A stretch of DNA of 64,000 nucleotides from AP-15 sp963762575 (GCA_963762575.1 CAVXLL010000001.1:806001-870000), one strand, 5' to 3'; shown: positions 28,654-38,234, counted from the stretch's first letter. Translations and numbers: made by a program. Notes: generated from the letters alone by a model not told the origin.

Positions 28654-29882
28654 ATGACCGATAGTCCCAATTTGCTCCGCATCGAGCCGCAGCCCTGGAT
28701 GGTCGACCCGGCGACATTGGCCGTGCTGGAAGCGCTCGCCGCCGGCGGCGCGGAGGCGCGGTTTGTTGGCGGCTCCGTCCGCGACGCTGTGCTCGGCCGG
28801 CTAGCCCCGGGTCAAGCCCGAGGGCCGATATCGACATCGCCACCCCGGCGCCACCTGAGCGCGTGATCGAGCTCTTGGAGAAGCACGGCATCAAGGTCGT
28901 GCCGACCGGTCTTGCCCACGGCACCGTAACGGCGATCGCCGGCACACCGCCGCGGCATTTCGAGATCACCACCTTGCGGCGCGACGTCGAGACTTACGGC
29001 CGCCGCGCCCGCGTCGCCTTCGACGCCGACTGGGCGGCCGATGCGGCCCGGCGAGACTTCACGATCAACGCGATCTTTCTCGATCCCGACGGCACCGTGC
29101 ACGATCCGGTGGGAGGCGTCGCCGATTTGCGGGCGCACCGCGTGCGATTCGTCGGCGACCCTGCAACCCGCATTGCCGAGGATGTACTGCGGATCCTGCG
29201 CTATTACCGGTTCGAGGCATGCTTCGGCGCCGGCTTCGGCGATCCGCAGGCGCGTGCTGCCTGCCGTGCCATGGCCCATCTGTTGCCCAATCTCTCCGCC
29301 GAGCGAGTGGCTCAGGAGTTGGTCAAGCTGCTGGAGACTTCCGACCCGCTCGCGGCGTTGCGGATGATGGTAGAGGACGGCGTGCTCTCGATTATCCTGC
29401 CGGAGGCGCGCCGGCTCGACCGGCTGCGGCATATGATCGCGATCGAGCCGGAACCCGATCCACTGCGGCGTCTGGCCGCGTTGATCGAGGTGGACGGCAC
29501 CGGAGCCATCGCGCTCGCGGAACGCCTGCATTTCTCGAATGCGTGGCGCGATCGGCTCCACGGTCTTGCGCCGCCATGGGCCATCGACCCGCCTGCGGAC
29601 ATGGCCGCTCAGCGGCGCGCGCTCTATCGGCTCGGCGCCGAGCGCTACCGCGATATCGCCCTGCTATTGGCGGCCGAAGGAGCGATGAGCCGGGACCGGC
29701 TCGCCGAACTGCTCGCCCTCGCCCGCGACTGGACGCCCCCGGAATTTCCCATCACCGGCCGGGATGTTACCGCCCTCGGGCTTCCGCCGGGCCCTCGCAT
29801 CGGCCGCCTGCTCGATGCGACACACGCGTGGTGGGAGGCGGGCGACTTCACGCCGATCGCGCCGCCTGCCTTACGCATCTGA
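28654..29882 (+). CDS. cca: CCA tRNA nucleotidyltransferase, frameshifted by a palindromic insertion
   Basis: The enzyme adds or repairs the 3' CCA end of tRNAs. The N-terminal frame from ATG 28654 (MTDSPNLLRIEPQPWMV) reaches RFVGGSVRDAVLGR, the nucleotide-binding motif. A 23-bp insertion (about 28801-28823, core CCCCGGGTCAAGCCCG) then shifts the frame. The catalytic DxD (ADIDIATPAPPERV) and everything after it (RRDFTINAIF, DPATRIAEDVLRILRYYRF, ending APPALRI) are read in another frame, with a possible GTG restart at 28863. Without the insertion the gene is a normal roughly 400-residue class II enzyme. A restart at 28863 would lack the active site. This is surprising for a gene that is usually essential or important. 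Confidence 0.85.
28801..28823. repeat. short palindromic insertion in cca
   Basis: The insertion lies between GGCCGG and GCCGATATCG and contains CCCCGGGTCAAGCCCG, a small palindrome common in alphaproteobacterial genomes. Removing 23 bp gives VLGR directly joined to ADIDIA, the expected cca sequence. Confidence 0.6.
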
Positions 29883-30042
29883 GCGAGTTGTCGCCGCGGG
29901 GATTTGATTGCGCCGGAGAGACCTGGCTATGGCCGCGCCAATCGATGCCAATTGCACTTTCAGTGGCGGTATCTGGATTGCGGATTATATGAGCAGTCGG
30001 CTGACGCAGCCGATCCCTCAATCCCGAACCCGAAGGTGTGCC

Positions 30043-30567
30043 ATGTCAATGTCCCGAAGGTCGGCGCCTGCAGAGCTGGCGACCCGCACCGATTTGACAC
30101 CCGAAGCGACCAATGCGGTCACCAACGCTCTCAATCCGCTTCTGGCGGATGTGTTCGCGCTCTACTTGAAGACGAAAAATTTTCACTGGCACATGAGCGG
30201 CCCCCATTTTCGCGATTACCACTTATTGCTCGATGACCAGGGCGACCAGATCTTTGCGATGACGGACGAGCTGGCCGAGCGCGTGCGCAAAATTGGCGGA
30301 ATCACTTTGAAGTCGATCGGGCAGGTCGGCAAACTGCAGCGCATCAAAGACAATGACGAGGAGTTCGTTGCCGCAGTCGACATGCTGCGCGAATTGATGG
30401 AAGACAACAAAGCCTTGACCGCCAATATGCGTGAAGCGCACGAGGTCGCTGATCAGAACAACGACTCGGCTACGACCAGCCTGCTCGAAAATTTCATCGA
30501 CGAGACGGAACGACGGACCTGGTTCCTGTTCGAGGCGACGCGGGTTACCAACCAGCCGCACGATTAG
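30043..30567 (+). CDS. dps: Dps-family ferritin-like DNA-protection protein
   Basis: 174 residues from ATG 30043 (GAAGG site 6 nt upstream). The intersubunit ferroxidase residues are in KTKNFHWHMSGPHFRDYH and LLLDDQGDQIFAMTDE. Dps dodecamers oxidise Fe2+ with peroxide, store iron and protect DNA. The frame is open further upstream to 29908, but that part (Thr/Arg-rich) is not family-like. It ends 11 bp before another ferritin-like gene, DUF455, with which it may be cotranscribed. Confidence 0.93.
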   Translation: MSMSRRSAPAELATRTDLTPEATNAVTNALNPLLADVFALYLKTKNFHWHMSGPHFRDYHLLLDDQGDQIFAMTDELAERVRKIGGITLKSIGQVGKLQRIKDNDEEFVAAVDMLRELMEDNKALTANMREAHEVADQNNDSATTSLLENFIDETERRTWFLFEATRVTNQPHD

Positions 30568-30578
30568 CGGGGAACCTG

Positions 30579-31415
30579 TTGGTTGAGCAGGCATTCTCTC
30601 CGACGAGCCTGACCAGCGGGGCGGTTGCAATTCTTGCGACCGCCGATCCGGCAGCAAAGGCCTCGGCCAGCCGCCGGCTCGCAGAGATCTGGGGCGCAGG
30701 CGGGCTCGATATCGGCTGTTCGGCGCCGCCGGAACGCCCGGCGCGGCCCAAGCGGCCGCAGCTGCGCCCGCCAAGAGAGATGCCGAAGCGGCGGGCTTTC
30801 GGCTCGCCGGCTGGACGCATCGCGCTCCTTCATGCTCTCGCGCATATCGAACTCAACGCGATCAATCTCGCCTGGGACATCATCGCGCGGTTCTCCTCCG
30901 AACCGCTGCCGCGCGGCTTTTTCGACGATTGGGTCGGGGTGGCTGCGGAGGAGGCCATTCATTTCGAGCTGCTGGCGCGACGGCTCGCAGAGTTCGGAGC
31001 CGATTATGGCGACTTGCCGGCCCATGACGGGCTGTGGGAATCTGCTGCCGCGACAGCCGATGATCTGCTAGCCCGCCTCGCCGTCGTGCCGCTCGTGCTC
31101 GAAGCGCGCGGACTCGATGTGACCCCCGAAATGGCGGCCACGCTCGAGCGCGTCGGCGACCCGGAAAGCGCCGTTGTGCTTCGTCGCATCTATCGCGATG
31201 AGATCGATCATGTCGCAGCCGGGGTGCGCTGGTTCGACGAACTCTGCCGCGCTCGCGGCCTCATTCCGGAGGAGACGTTCCGCGAGCTTGTGCGGCGCTA
31301 TTTCAAGGGCGAGCTGAAGCCGCCCTTCAACCACGAGGCCCGCGCCGCCGCCGGGTTTCCCGCGCGCTACTACGAGCCGATTCTCCGGGACGGCGTTCCG
31401 CTTCTTCGTGGATGA
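30579..31415 (+). CDS. DUF455 ferritin-like protein
   Basis: 278 residues with a TTG start at 30579 behind GGGGAA. Four-helix metal-binding motifs are seen: AHIELNAINLAWD, AAEEAIHFELLARRL, LVLEARGLDVTP and RRIYRDEIDHVAAG. These give Glu and ExxH ligands in the ferritin-like order. Members are annotated as rhamnan-synthesis or tRNA-hydroxylase-like, but the true role is unsettled. A di-iron oxygenase or storage function is possible. Pairing with dps fits an iron or oxidative-stress context. Its 3' end overlaps the convergent channel gene by 89 bp. Confidence 0.85.
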   Translation: MVEQAFSPTSLTSGAVAILATADPAAKASASRRLAEIWGAGGLDIGCSAPPERPARPKRPQLRPPREMPKRRAFGSPAGRIALLHALAHIELNAINLAWDIIARFSSEPLPRGFFDDWVGVAAEEAIHFELLARRLAEFGADYGDLPAHDGLWESAAATADDLLARLAVVPLVLEARGLDVTPEMAATLERVGDPESAVVLRRIYRDEIDHVAAGVRWFDELCRARGLIPEETFRELVRRYFKGELKPPFNHEARAAAGFPARYYEPILRDGVPLLRG

Positions 31416-32502
31416 TCCGGGCGAGCTCGGGCTGACGGCCGAGCAGCTCGCGAAAATCTACGATGTCAAGGATGAGCAGCGTGCATTGCCGCGCCGCTAC
31501 GATCGTGGCATTGCGGGGACCGCCGGTGACCAACGCCACCTCGCCAAAGAACTCCCCCGGTCCGAGAACCACCGGTTCGGGCTGCAGCTGCACTTCGACC
31601 TCGCCGGAGGCGACGAAATACATGCAGTCGCCAGATGCGCCGCGGCGCATAATGATGGCGCCGGCGGGATAATCGCGCGGGCGCAACAGGCGCGCCACAT
31701 CGGCGATGACCGCGGCCCCGACATCGTGAAAGAACGGCACCTTGGCGACGAGGTCCCAGGTGCGCAGGAACTCGCGGCGGCGTGTCTCCTCGGCAAAGCC
31801 GGTGGCGAGAATGCCGGCCCACAGCGCAAAGACGAGGATGCCGCTGACCATGACGATTCCCGCCAGCATCCGGCCGAGCGGCGTCAGCGGCGTCACATCG
31901 CCGTAGCCGGTGGTCGTCAGGGTCACAATTGCCCACCACAACGCGGCAGGGATCGAGCCGAACACCTTCGGTTGCGTCCCGCGCTCCAGCAAATAGGCGA
32001 GGCTCGCAGAGACGAGGAGAACGATGCAGAAGGCGAGGAGAACCGATAATAGGGCGCGCCGCGCATCGCTGATCACGCGCTGCAGTCCGGCAAGCCCCGG
32101 CGCATAGCGGACCAGTTTGAAGGCCCAGACGAAGCCGAGAAGGCTTCCGACACCTTGGCCGTACACCAGCGCGATCACCCCGGGAAAAGTTCCGAGCAGA
32201 TCGCAGAGCCCGCCCATTGAGCTGGCCCAGGCCAACCGCGAGCGCCATTCGTAACGCAGCTCGGCCCCCGGAGCTGCGGGCGCAGCAGCCAGCCTGAGGA
32301 CATATTCGCCGAGGAAGAAGGCGCAAACGATCCAGAACCCGGAATCGAGTTCGGCGGACCAGCCCAGCCGAAAAGCCGCTTCGGTATCGGCTATCATGAC
32401 GCCGATTCCCGCCGCCACCATTGCGTGGTGAACAGCGCGGAAAACTCGGGCGGGGCCCGGAGCCTCGGGATCGAGGAGCCCATAAAGGCGCTCGCTGCGC
32501 AT
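31327..32502 (-). CDS. cyclic-nucleotide-gated K+ channel (MlotiK1-like)
   Basis: 391 residues from the ATG at 32502; a longer start at 32658 would run into the next gene. The six-TM voltage-sensor-like part (FWIVCAFFLGEYVLRL, FVWAFKLVRYAPGLAGLQRV) is followed by a pore with selectivity filter TTTGYGD (196-202). A C-terminal cNMP-binding domain carries the phosphate-binding cassette FFGEVALVTGGPRNAT (318-333), whose glutamate and arginine bind the cyclic nucleotide. Opening should be controlled by cAMP or cGMP. It lacks a canonical charged S4. Confidence 0.92.
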   Translation of the reverse strand: MRSERLYGLLDPEAPGPARVFRAVHHAMVAAGIGVMIADTEAAFRLGWSAELDSGFWIVCAFFLGEYVLRLAAAPAAPGAELRYEWRSRLAWASSMGGLCDLLGTFPGVIALVYGQGVGSLLGFVWAFKLVRYAPGLAGLQRVISDARRALLSVLLAFCIVLLVSASLAYLLERGTQPKVFGSIPAALWWAIVTLTTTGYGDVTPLTPLGRMLAGIVMVSGILVFALWAGILATGFAEETRRREFLRTWDLVAKVPFFHDVGAAVIADVARLLRPRDYPAGAIIMRRGASGDCMYFVASGEVEVQLQPEPVVLGPGEFFGEVALVTGGPRNATIVAARQCTLLILDIVDFRELLGRQPELARIIHEEAERRPGESARSSARETRRRRGPRG

Positions 32503-32586
32503 ACGGCATCTTAGGCACCGGCCCGCTCGGCTGGAATAGAGCTCGCCTATCCCGGCGCTGTTTCCCGTATCCAGCGATTCCTGTAT

Positions 32587-34590
32587 ATGGGCGGCAGCTA
32601 TCGGGGGATGGTGGCAATTTTTCCCAACAACCGGCGAGCCCTTCTCGCCTTCCTGCACGATGTGACGATAGCGGCGGTGTCAATCGTCGCGTCTCTGTAC
32701 TTGCGGCTCGGCAACGGCATCCTTGACTATGAGCCGAAGCTGACGGCGATCTATGTCGCCGGCTTTACTTTGATTGCCGCGGGCGTGTTTCTGCTCACTG
32801 GGCTTTATCGCGGCATCTGGCGCTTCGCCTCCCTCCCCGATCTCTTCAACATCACCCGCGCGGTGAGCCTGACCGTGCTCGTCTTCTTGCCGGTCATGTT
32901 CGTCCTGACGCGGCTGGAGACCTTTCCGCGATCGACTTTGCTGATCGACTGGTTCGTGCTGATCGCGCTGCTCGGGGGGCCGCGCCTGGCCTATCGGTTG
33001 TTCAAGGATCGCGGTCTCGACCATATCCTCGAACGCGTCAAGCATCAGAGCGTGCCGGTGCTGCTGATCAGCGCCAAGGACGGAGCCGACACCTTCATTC
33101 GCGAGATGCGGCGCGACCCGCGCGCGGTCTACCGGGTGGTCGGAGTTCTCGCCGACACGCCGTCGCGCGTCGGCCGGGAAATCTACCGGGTCCCGATCCT
33201 CGGCACGATCGACTCGCTCGATACCGTGGTCGAGCAGCTCGACCGCCGCGGCAAGCGCCCGCATAAGCTGATCATCACGGCGCAAAACCTTCCCGGCCAT
33301 CAGATCCGGCGACTGCTCGACCGGGCGGATGCCCTGGCGATCCCGCTTGCGCGGTTGCCGCGGCTCACCGATTTCGAGCGCAATCTCGACAATCCCGAGC
33401 GCGCCCTCGAACCGATCGCGCTCGAAGATCTGCTCGGCCGCTCCCAGGCGGTCCTCGACCGCGACGGCATGGCGCGGCTGATCCGCGGCCGCCGCATCCT
33501 CGTCACCGGCGCGGGGGGAACCATCGGCTCGGAGCTCGCCCGGCAGATTGCGGCTCTTTCGCCCGGCCCCCTGGTCGTGCTCGACAATGGCGAATTCGCC
33601 CTTTACGCCATCGAGATGGAGCTGCGCGAGCGGTTCCCGGGGCTGCGCCCGGTTCCCCTGTTGCGCGACGTGCGCGACCGCGTACAAATCGACGCGGTCA
33701 TCGCCGCCGAGAAGCCCGAGATAATCTTTCATGCGGCGGCACTGAAGCACCTGCCGATGGTCGAGGCCAACCCGATCGAGGGGGTGCTGACCAATGTCGT
33801 CGGCAGCCGTAATGTCGCCGAGGCGGCGCGGGCGTATGGAGCATCGCTCGTCGTGATGATCTCGACCGACAAGGCAGTCAACCCGGCGAGCGTGATGGGC
33901 GCCACCAAGCGTCTCGCCGAGAGCTTCTGCCAGGCGCTCGATCTCTACGAAGCGCGGCGCCGCGCGCCGTTGAGCCGTGGAACCCGCTACGTGACGGTTC
34001 GCTTCGGCAATGTGCTGGGCTCGACGGGATCGGTCGTGCCGCTGTTCCAGCGCCAGCTCGCCGCCGGCGGGCCGCTGACCGTCACCGACCCCGAAGTCAC
34101 GCGCTTTTTCATGACGGTGCGCGAGGCGGTCGAGCTGGTCCTGCAGGCCTCGGCGCTTCCATCCGACAGCGGGGCATCCGACAGCGGGGCGCCCGACCGC
34201 GAGGCGGCCGACGCCCGCGGCAAGATCTTCGTGCTGGACATGGGCGAGCCGGTCAAGATCGTCGACCTTGCATATCAGATGATCCGGCTCGCCGGATTGC
34301 GGCCCGACCGCGATGTCGGGATCGAGTTCATCGGGTTGCGGCCGGGCGAAAAGCTGCACGAGGAACTGTTCCATCCGGCCGAGCCGCTGATCCCGACCGC
34401 GAACCCGGCGATCCGCCTCGCGGCGCCCCGCACCGCCGATTACCCGATGCTCGCCCGCTCGATCGACGAACTGGAGGAAAACGCCCGCGCGCGGCGCGAG
34501 GAGCGCGTGCTGCAGATCCTCGATCGCCTGGTGCCCGAATACCGGCGCAGCACACTCGGGCCGAGCGCCGCCGCTGCATCGGGCGGGTGA
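32587..34590 (+). CDS. membrane-bound nucleoside-diphosphate-sugar epimerase/dehydratase (CapD/WbpM type)
   Basis: 667 residues from 32587, or 660 from the ATG at 32608. Four membrane helices (HDVTIAAVSIVASLYLRL, IYVAGFTLIAAGVFLLTGLY, SLTVLVFLPVMFVL, LIDWFVLIALLGGPRL) precede two Rossmann parts. The second carries GAGGTIGSE (308-316) and the modified catalytic triad STDKAVNPASVMGATKR, where Met replaces the usual Tyr as in PglF/WbpM 4,6-dehydratases. The likely product is a UDP-4-keto-6-deoxy-HexNAc for capsule, O-antigen or protein glycans. No glycosyltransferases are next to it. Confidence 0.92.
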   Translation: MGGSYRGMVAIFPNNRRALLAFLHDVTIAAVSIVASLYLRLGNGILDYEPKLTAIYVAGFTLIAAGVFLLTGLYRGIWRFASLPDLFNITRAVSLTVLVFLPVMFVLTRLETFPRSTLLIDWFVLIALLGGPRLAYRLFKDRGLDHILERVKHQSVPVLLISAKDGADTFIREMRRDPRAVYRVVGVLADTPSRVGREIYRVPILGTIDSLDTVVEQLDRRGKRPHKLIITAQNLPGHQIRRLLDRADALAIPLARLPRLTDFERNLDNPERALEPIALEDLLGRSQAVLDRDGMARLIRGRRILVTGAGGTIGSELARQIAALSPGPLVVLDNGEFALYAIEMELRERFPGLRPVPLLRDVRDRVQIDAVIAAEKPEIIFHAAALKHLPMVEANPIEGVLTNVVGSRNVAEAARAYGASLVVMISTDKAVNPASVMGATKRLAESFCQALDLYEARRRAPLSRGTRYVTVRFGNVLGSTGSVVPLFQRQLAAGGPLTVTDPEVTRFFMTVREAVELVLQASALPSDSGASDSGAPDREAADARGKIFVLDMGEPVKIVDLAYQMIRLAGLRPDRDVGIEFIGLRPGEKLHEELFHPAEPLIPTANPAIRLAAPRTADYPMLARSIDELEENARARREERVLQILDRLVPEYRRSTLGPSAAAASGG

Positions 34591-34709
34591 TCAGGCCGGC
34601 CGCCCCCTTTCCCTCGCCCCGCCGCGACTCTCGCTGGCCGAGACAGAGAACTGGCGTAACCTGTCACGGGAAACGTATAAACGCCCGCTGAACCACGGAA
34701 TCGCGCCGG

Positions 34710-35033
34710 ATGATTAGGTTAACTTGCTGGAAGGCCGCGAAACGCTGGCCGCGGTTGTCGACTGAGGTGCTAGCGGTTGCGCTCCTTGCCGCAGGGAACG
34801 GGTACGCGCAGGCTCCGTCCGGGGCGGGGCAAGTCTCGACGCCTGAATCGAGCATCGAAAAACCGGGCGACACCGGTGTGCGGGCGCATACGAACATCCA
34901 GACCTTCATCCCCAACCAGGGCGCGAACGGCGCGCAAGCACCGCCAGGCGGCGGCGGTCCCGGCGCGCCGAGCTCTCGCACTCCGCCGGCGCCAGTCACG
35001 AACGGGGTGACTAGCCCCGCCCAGCCGCAGTGA
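34710..35033 (+). CDS. small secreted protein sharing the sedolisin propeptide motif
   Basis: 107 residues with a signal peptide (LSTEVLAVALLAAGNGYAQA). The mature part contains STPESSIEKPGDTGVRAHTN and FIPNQGANGAQ, which match the N-terminal region of the protease encoded 127 bp downstream (TPESSIEQPEHHGVRAHTN, FVPNAGMASAQ). The rest is Pro/Gly-rich and disordered. It has no catalytic domain. It may be a stand-alone propeptide-like inhibitor or chaperone of the protease, or the remnant of a duplicated protease gene. Confidence 0.65.
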   Translation: MIRLTCWKAAKRWPRLSTEVLAVALLAAGNGYAQAPSGAGQVSTPESSIEKPGDTGVRAHTNIQTFIPNQGANGAQAPPGGGGPGAPSSRTPPAPVTNGVTSPAQPQ

Positions 35034-35159
35034 TTGCACCGCTTTATCTGGCGGGCTGACGCTATCGTAACCGACCCTTAAAGCGCTTGCGGCATCATAG
35101 AGGATCGCCGCCCGAGCGGGACGGGCGCGGGCGCCTGAACGCCGAAACAGGGGAGAACC

Positions 35160-36413
35160 ATGAGACCACGACGCTTGTTCACTATTGTCTTGCCGGTAGC
35201 CGGCGTGGCCGCCCTCGGCGTGTTCGCGGCGGGAAATGCTTACGGCGAGTTCGCGTCGCGCGGGGGCTATGTGCTGACCCCGGAATCGAGCATCGAACAA
35301 CCCGAGCACCACGGCGTCCGTGCTCACACGAACTACAAGATGTTCGTCCCCAATGCCGGCATGGCCAGTGCGCAGCCCTCGCTCGAGGCGCCGGCTCAGA
35401 CCGGGGGACCGCCCTACGCGGGCTACTTCTACGAGACACCGGCTTCGCTCGGCTGCGTCTATCAGCTCGTCTCGCCCGTGACGGGGTGCAATCCCAATGC
35501 CGTCAGCGCCAACCCGACGGGCGGCGCTCACGCGATCGCGATCGTCGACGCCTATCACTATCCGACGGCAGCGAGCGATCTGAGCGTATTTTCGAGCCAA
35601 TTCGGGCTGCCGCAGGCAAACTTCCAGCTCGTCTTTGCCAACGGTCGGCAGCCCCGGGTCAACGCCGACTGGAACATCGAGGAAGCATTGGACATCGAAT
35701 GGGCGCATGCCATGGCGCCCAGCGCCAAGATCTACCTGGTCGAGGCAGCCTCGAGCAACTTTAGCGATCTGCTGCAGGCGGTCTCGGCCGCCAACTCCCT
35801 CGTGAGCTCGGCAGGCGGGGGCGAAGTTTCGATGAGTTGGGGCGGCAGCGAGTTTTCAGGCGAAACATCGTATGATTCTTCTTTCACCCAATCGAGGGTC
35901 GTCTACTTCGCATCCTCCGGCGACAGCCCCGGCGTGATTTGGCCGTCCACGTCTCCGAACGTCGTCTCCGCCGGCGGCACCAGCCTCAGCCGCAACCCGA
36001 CGACCGGCGACTTCCAGCAAGAAATGGCTTGGCAGTCGGGGGGCGGCGGCCCCAGCGTCTACGAAACCCGCCCCGCCTACCAGAACGCGATATCTGCGAT
36101 CGTGCAGAAACAGCGAGGCACCCCGGACGTCGCCGCCGACGCCGACCCCTCGACCGGCGTGTGGGTCTATGCCTACCCCTATTGGTACATCGTCGGCGGC
36201 ACCAGCGTCGCCGCCCCGGTCTGGGCCGGCATCGTCAATTCCGCTGGCGGCTTCTCTGCCATGACTGAGGCCGAGCTCACGACGATCTATGCAAACCATG
36301 CGACGACAGACATCATTGCCGGTTCCTGCGGTCCGAATCAGGGATATCTTGCCGGTCCCGGCTGGGATTTCTGCACGGGCCTTGGCAGCCCGCTCGGCGA
36401 GAGAGGAAAGTAG
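35160..36413 (+). CDS. sedolisin (S53) family secreted serine-carboxyl peptidase
   Basis: 417 residues with a signal peptide (TIVLPVAGVAALGVFAAGN). Sedolisins are acid-active proteases with a Ser-Glu-Asp triad. Glu and Asp are in WNIEEALDIEWAHAMAP, the oxyanion Asp is in YFASSGDSPG, and the nucleophile is in GGTSVAAPVWAGIVN. The C-terminal calcium-site region (TTDIIAGSC, GPGWDFCTGLGSP) is present. Pro-domain length is short compared with classical pseudomonalisins, so activation may differ. GGGGAGAACC gives a reasonable ribosome binding site. It should act outside the cell or in the periplasm. Confidence 0.93.
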   Translation: MRPRRLFTIVLPVAGVAALGVFAAGNAYGEFASRGGYVLTPESSIEQPEHHGVRAHTNYKMFVPNAGMASAQPSLEAPAQTGGPPYAGYFYETPASLGCVYQLVSPVTGCNPNAVSANPTGGAHAIAIVDAYHYPTAASDLSVFSSQFGLPQANFQLVFANGRQPRVNADWNIEEALDIEWAHAMAPSAKIYLVEAASSNFSDLLQAVSAANSLVSSAGGGEVSMSWGGSEFSGETSYDSSFTQSRVVYFASSGDSPGVIWPSTSPNVVSAGGTSLSRNPTTGDFQQEMAWQSGGGGPSVYETRPAYQNAISAIVQKQRGTPDVAADADPSTGVWVYAYPYWYIVGGTSVAAPVWAGIVNSAGGFSAMTEAELTTIYANHATTDIIAGSCGPNQGYLAGPGWDFCTGLGSPLGERGK

Positions 36414-36483
36414 GGTCCGGCCAAACTATCTCCCGCAGTTTCGCGGGATGCATCAGGCAATTCCGTGAAAAGGAGACAGTCCC

Positions 36484-37626
36484 ATGCGAATTGGCCTGTT
36501 CTACCAGATCCAGGTTCCCAAACCCTGGACCTCGTCCAGTGAATCGCAACGCATCTATGAAGCGCTCGAGCAAATTCCCTACGCCGAGCAGCAGGGCTTT
36601 GAGAGCGTGTGGTTTTCGGAGCATCACTTCCGCCCGGTGTGGTCGCACAACAGCGCCCCGGACCTGACCCTCGCGGCGGTCAGTCAGCGCACCAGCACGA
36701 TCCGCCTCGGCATCGGAGTGGTGCTGGCCCCGATCCACCACCCGCTGCACGTCGCCGCGCGCATGGCGACCCTCGATATTTTGAGCCATGGGCGCGTCGA
36801 TGTCGGCCTTGGGCGTACCGGCTATCCCTACCAGCTGACGCCCTATGGGACGGACCTGCACGACACACGCGGCATGTGGCTGGAGTTCGCCGACGTGCTG
36901 CCGCGGATATGGACCCAGGAGGAAATCTCTTACGACGGGAAGTACTACCAGATTCCGCGTCGTGAGGTCCTCCCGAAACCGGTGCAACAGCCGCACCCGC
37001 CGCTGTGGTCCGCATGCGGCAGCGACGAGACGGCGCGCCTGACGGGCAGCCTGGGAATGGGCGGGTTGTTCGGCAGTGAAGGGGGCCCGGACCGCGTCCA
37101 ACAGCTGATGGCGCTCTATCGGGGCGCGCTGCGGACAGCCCCGGGCAACGGCTGCGGGCCCGCGCCGCGCGCCGCGCTAATGACGGCAGGCTATTGCCAC
37201 GAGGACCCGCGGGTCGTCGCCGAGCGCGGCACCGAACTTGTCGCCTGGTACATCGAGCAACAGCGCGAGCGCGCCCGCCTGGTGTGGCGCGACTACGATC
37301 CGGCCACCTTGCCACCGGATTACCAGGGCTATTACGCGCGCGACCAGCGCCTCGCCGGCGGGCCGTATCCGGGCGAGCCCACGCCCCAGGATGTGCGCGA
37401 GGAAGGCACCAAGTTCTGCGTCGGCACGCCGGCTGACTGCATCCGTTTTCTCGAACTCTACGAAGCCCTGGGTATCGAGGAAGCCATTCTACTGTGTGCC
37501 GTCGGGCCGGCGCAGCACGAGGAGGTGCTCCATACCCTGCGCCTCTTCGGCGAGCAGGTGATTCCGCATTTCCAGGCCAAGGAACCGCGTGCCGCGGTGG
37601 CTACGCACGCAAGGCACTTCAGTTGA
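36484..37626 (+). CDS. LLM-class (luciferase-like) flavin-dependent oxidoreductase
   Basis: 380 residues. The bacterial-luciferase fold is recognisable from MRIGLFYQIQVPKPW, GFESVWFSEHHF, TSTIRLGIGVVLAPIHHPL, ATLDILSHGRVDVGLG and the C-terminal VGTPADCIRFLELYEALG. The protein should use reduced FMN (or F420 in related groups) and O2 to oxidise an organic substrate, which cannot be named. AAAAGGAGACAGTCCC supplies a strong ribosome binding site. Confidence 0.9.
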   Translation: MRIGLFYQIQVPKPWTSSSESQRIYEALEQIPYAEQQGFESVWFSEHHFRPVWSHNSAPDLTLAAVSQRTSTIRLGIGVVLAPIHHPLHVAARMATLDILSHGRVDVGLGRTGYPYQLTPYGTDLHDTRGMWLEFADVLPRIWTQEEISYDGKYYQIPRREVLPKPVQQPHPPLWSACGSDETARLTGSLGMGGLFGSEGGPDRVQQLMALYRGALRTAPGNGCGPAPRAALMTAGYCHEDPRVVAERGTELVAWYIEQQRERARLVWRDYDPATLPPDYQGYYARDQRLAGGPYPGEPTPQDVREEGTKFCVGTPADCIRFLELYEALGIEEAILLCAVGPAQHEEVLHTLRLFGEQVIPHFQAKEPRAAVATHARHFS

Positions 37627-37838
37627 AAAGCCACCCTTTTTGCACAGACAAGCTTCTGCAGTACTGCTAAAGGGTCCAGCAACCCTCCCCAAAGGAATCA
37701 TCGCTGGCCGTCGACATTCCCACGCCGCTGCACCAGAGATTTTTTGGGAACCGCATTGCTCTGAGCCGGGTTGTCTTATTGAGCCGTCGTTCAGAGCTAT
37801 GGATGATCGGCGAAAACTGAACCAGCGGAGTCTTTATC

Positions 37839-38078
37839 ATGGCGGATCGAGAACAATCCCAGACCTCGAAACGCGGCATGGACGAGAAATCGCAGCGTGA
37901 TATCGCCGGCAAGGGCCACCCGACCAGCGGGAGCAAAGGCGAGGACCGCGAGCACGGCGTCAGAAACCAAGGCTCGGTCGGGCGCGACGAGCCGGACCAA
38001 AGCAAAGAGAGGAACACGGAAATCGCGGTCGAGGCCGGACATAAGGGTCCGGGAGAGCATCGCGACGCAAACCGCTAG
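37839..38078 (+). CDS. small hydrophilic stress-type protein
   Basis: 79 residues, highly charged and Gly/Lys/Glu-rich (DIAGKGHPTSGSKGEDREHG, NQGSVGRDEPDQSKERN), with no hydrophobic core, so probably disordered. The GKG/GSKG repeats recall KGG-motif stress proteins, but this is weak. The start has GCGGAG upstream. It is followed 18 bp later by a strong terminator, supporting a single-gene transcript. Confidence 0.65.
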   Translation: MADREQSQTSKRGMDEKSQRDIAGKGHPTSGSKGEDREHGVRNQGSVGRDEPDQSKERNTEIAVEAGHKGPGEHRDANR

Positions 38079-38096
38079 CGGCTCAATTCGCCGCTG

Positions 38097-38123
38097 AGAG
38101 CCCCGCCGAGGCGGGGCTCTTTT
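38097..38123 (+). terminator. rho-independent terminator
   Basis: A 10-bp G+C-rich stem AGAGCCCCGC / GCGGGGCTCT with a CGAG loop is followed by TTTT. It ends the transcript of the hydrophilic protein gene. Confidence 0.9.
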
Positions 38124-38234
38124 GTCTCGAATGCGTTGCTGTGCAAACAACGCTGAAATCGCCACAACCTTCGGGTTCCATTCGCTCCGGGAGGCTCCGA
38201 TGGCCGGCGCCGGGCGACCGAACGAGATGGAGTG

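Noticed and set aside
32680..34374. Minus-strand open frame of 564 codons opposite the CapD/WbpM-type gene
   Set aside because: No family features and biased composition; the plus strand has the Rossmann and catalytic motifs.
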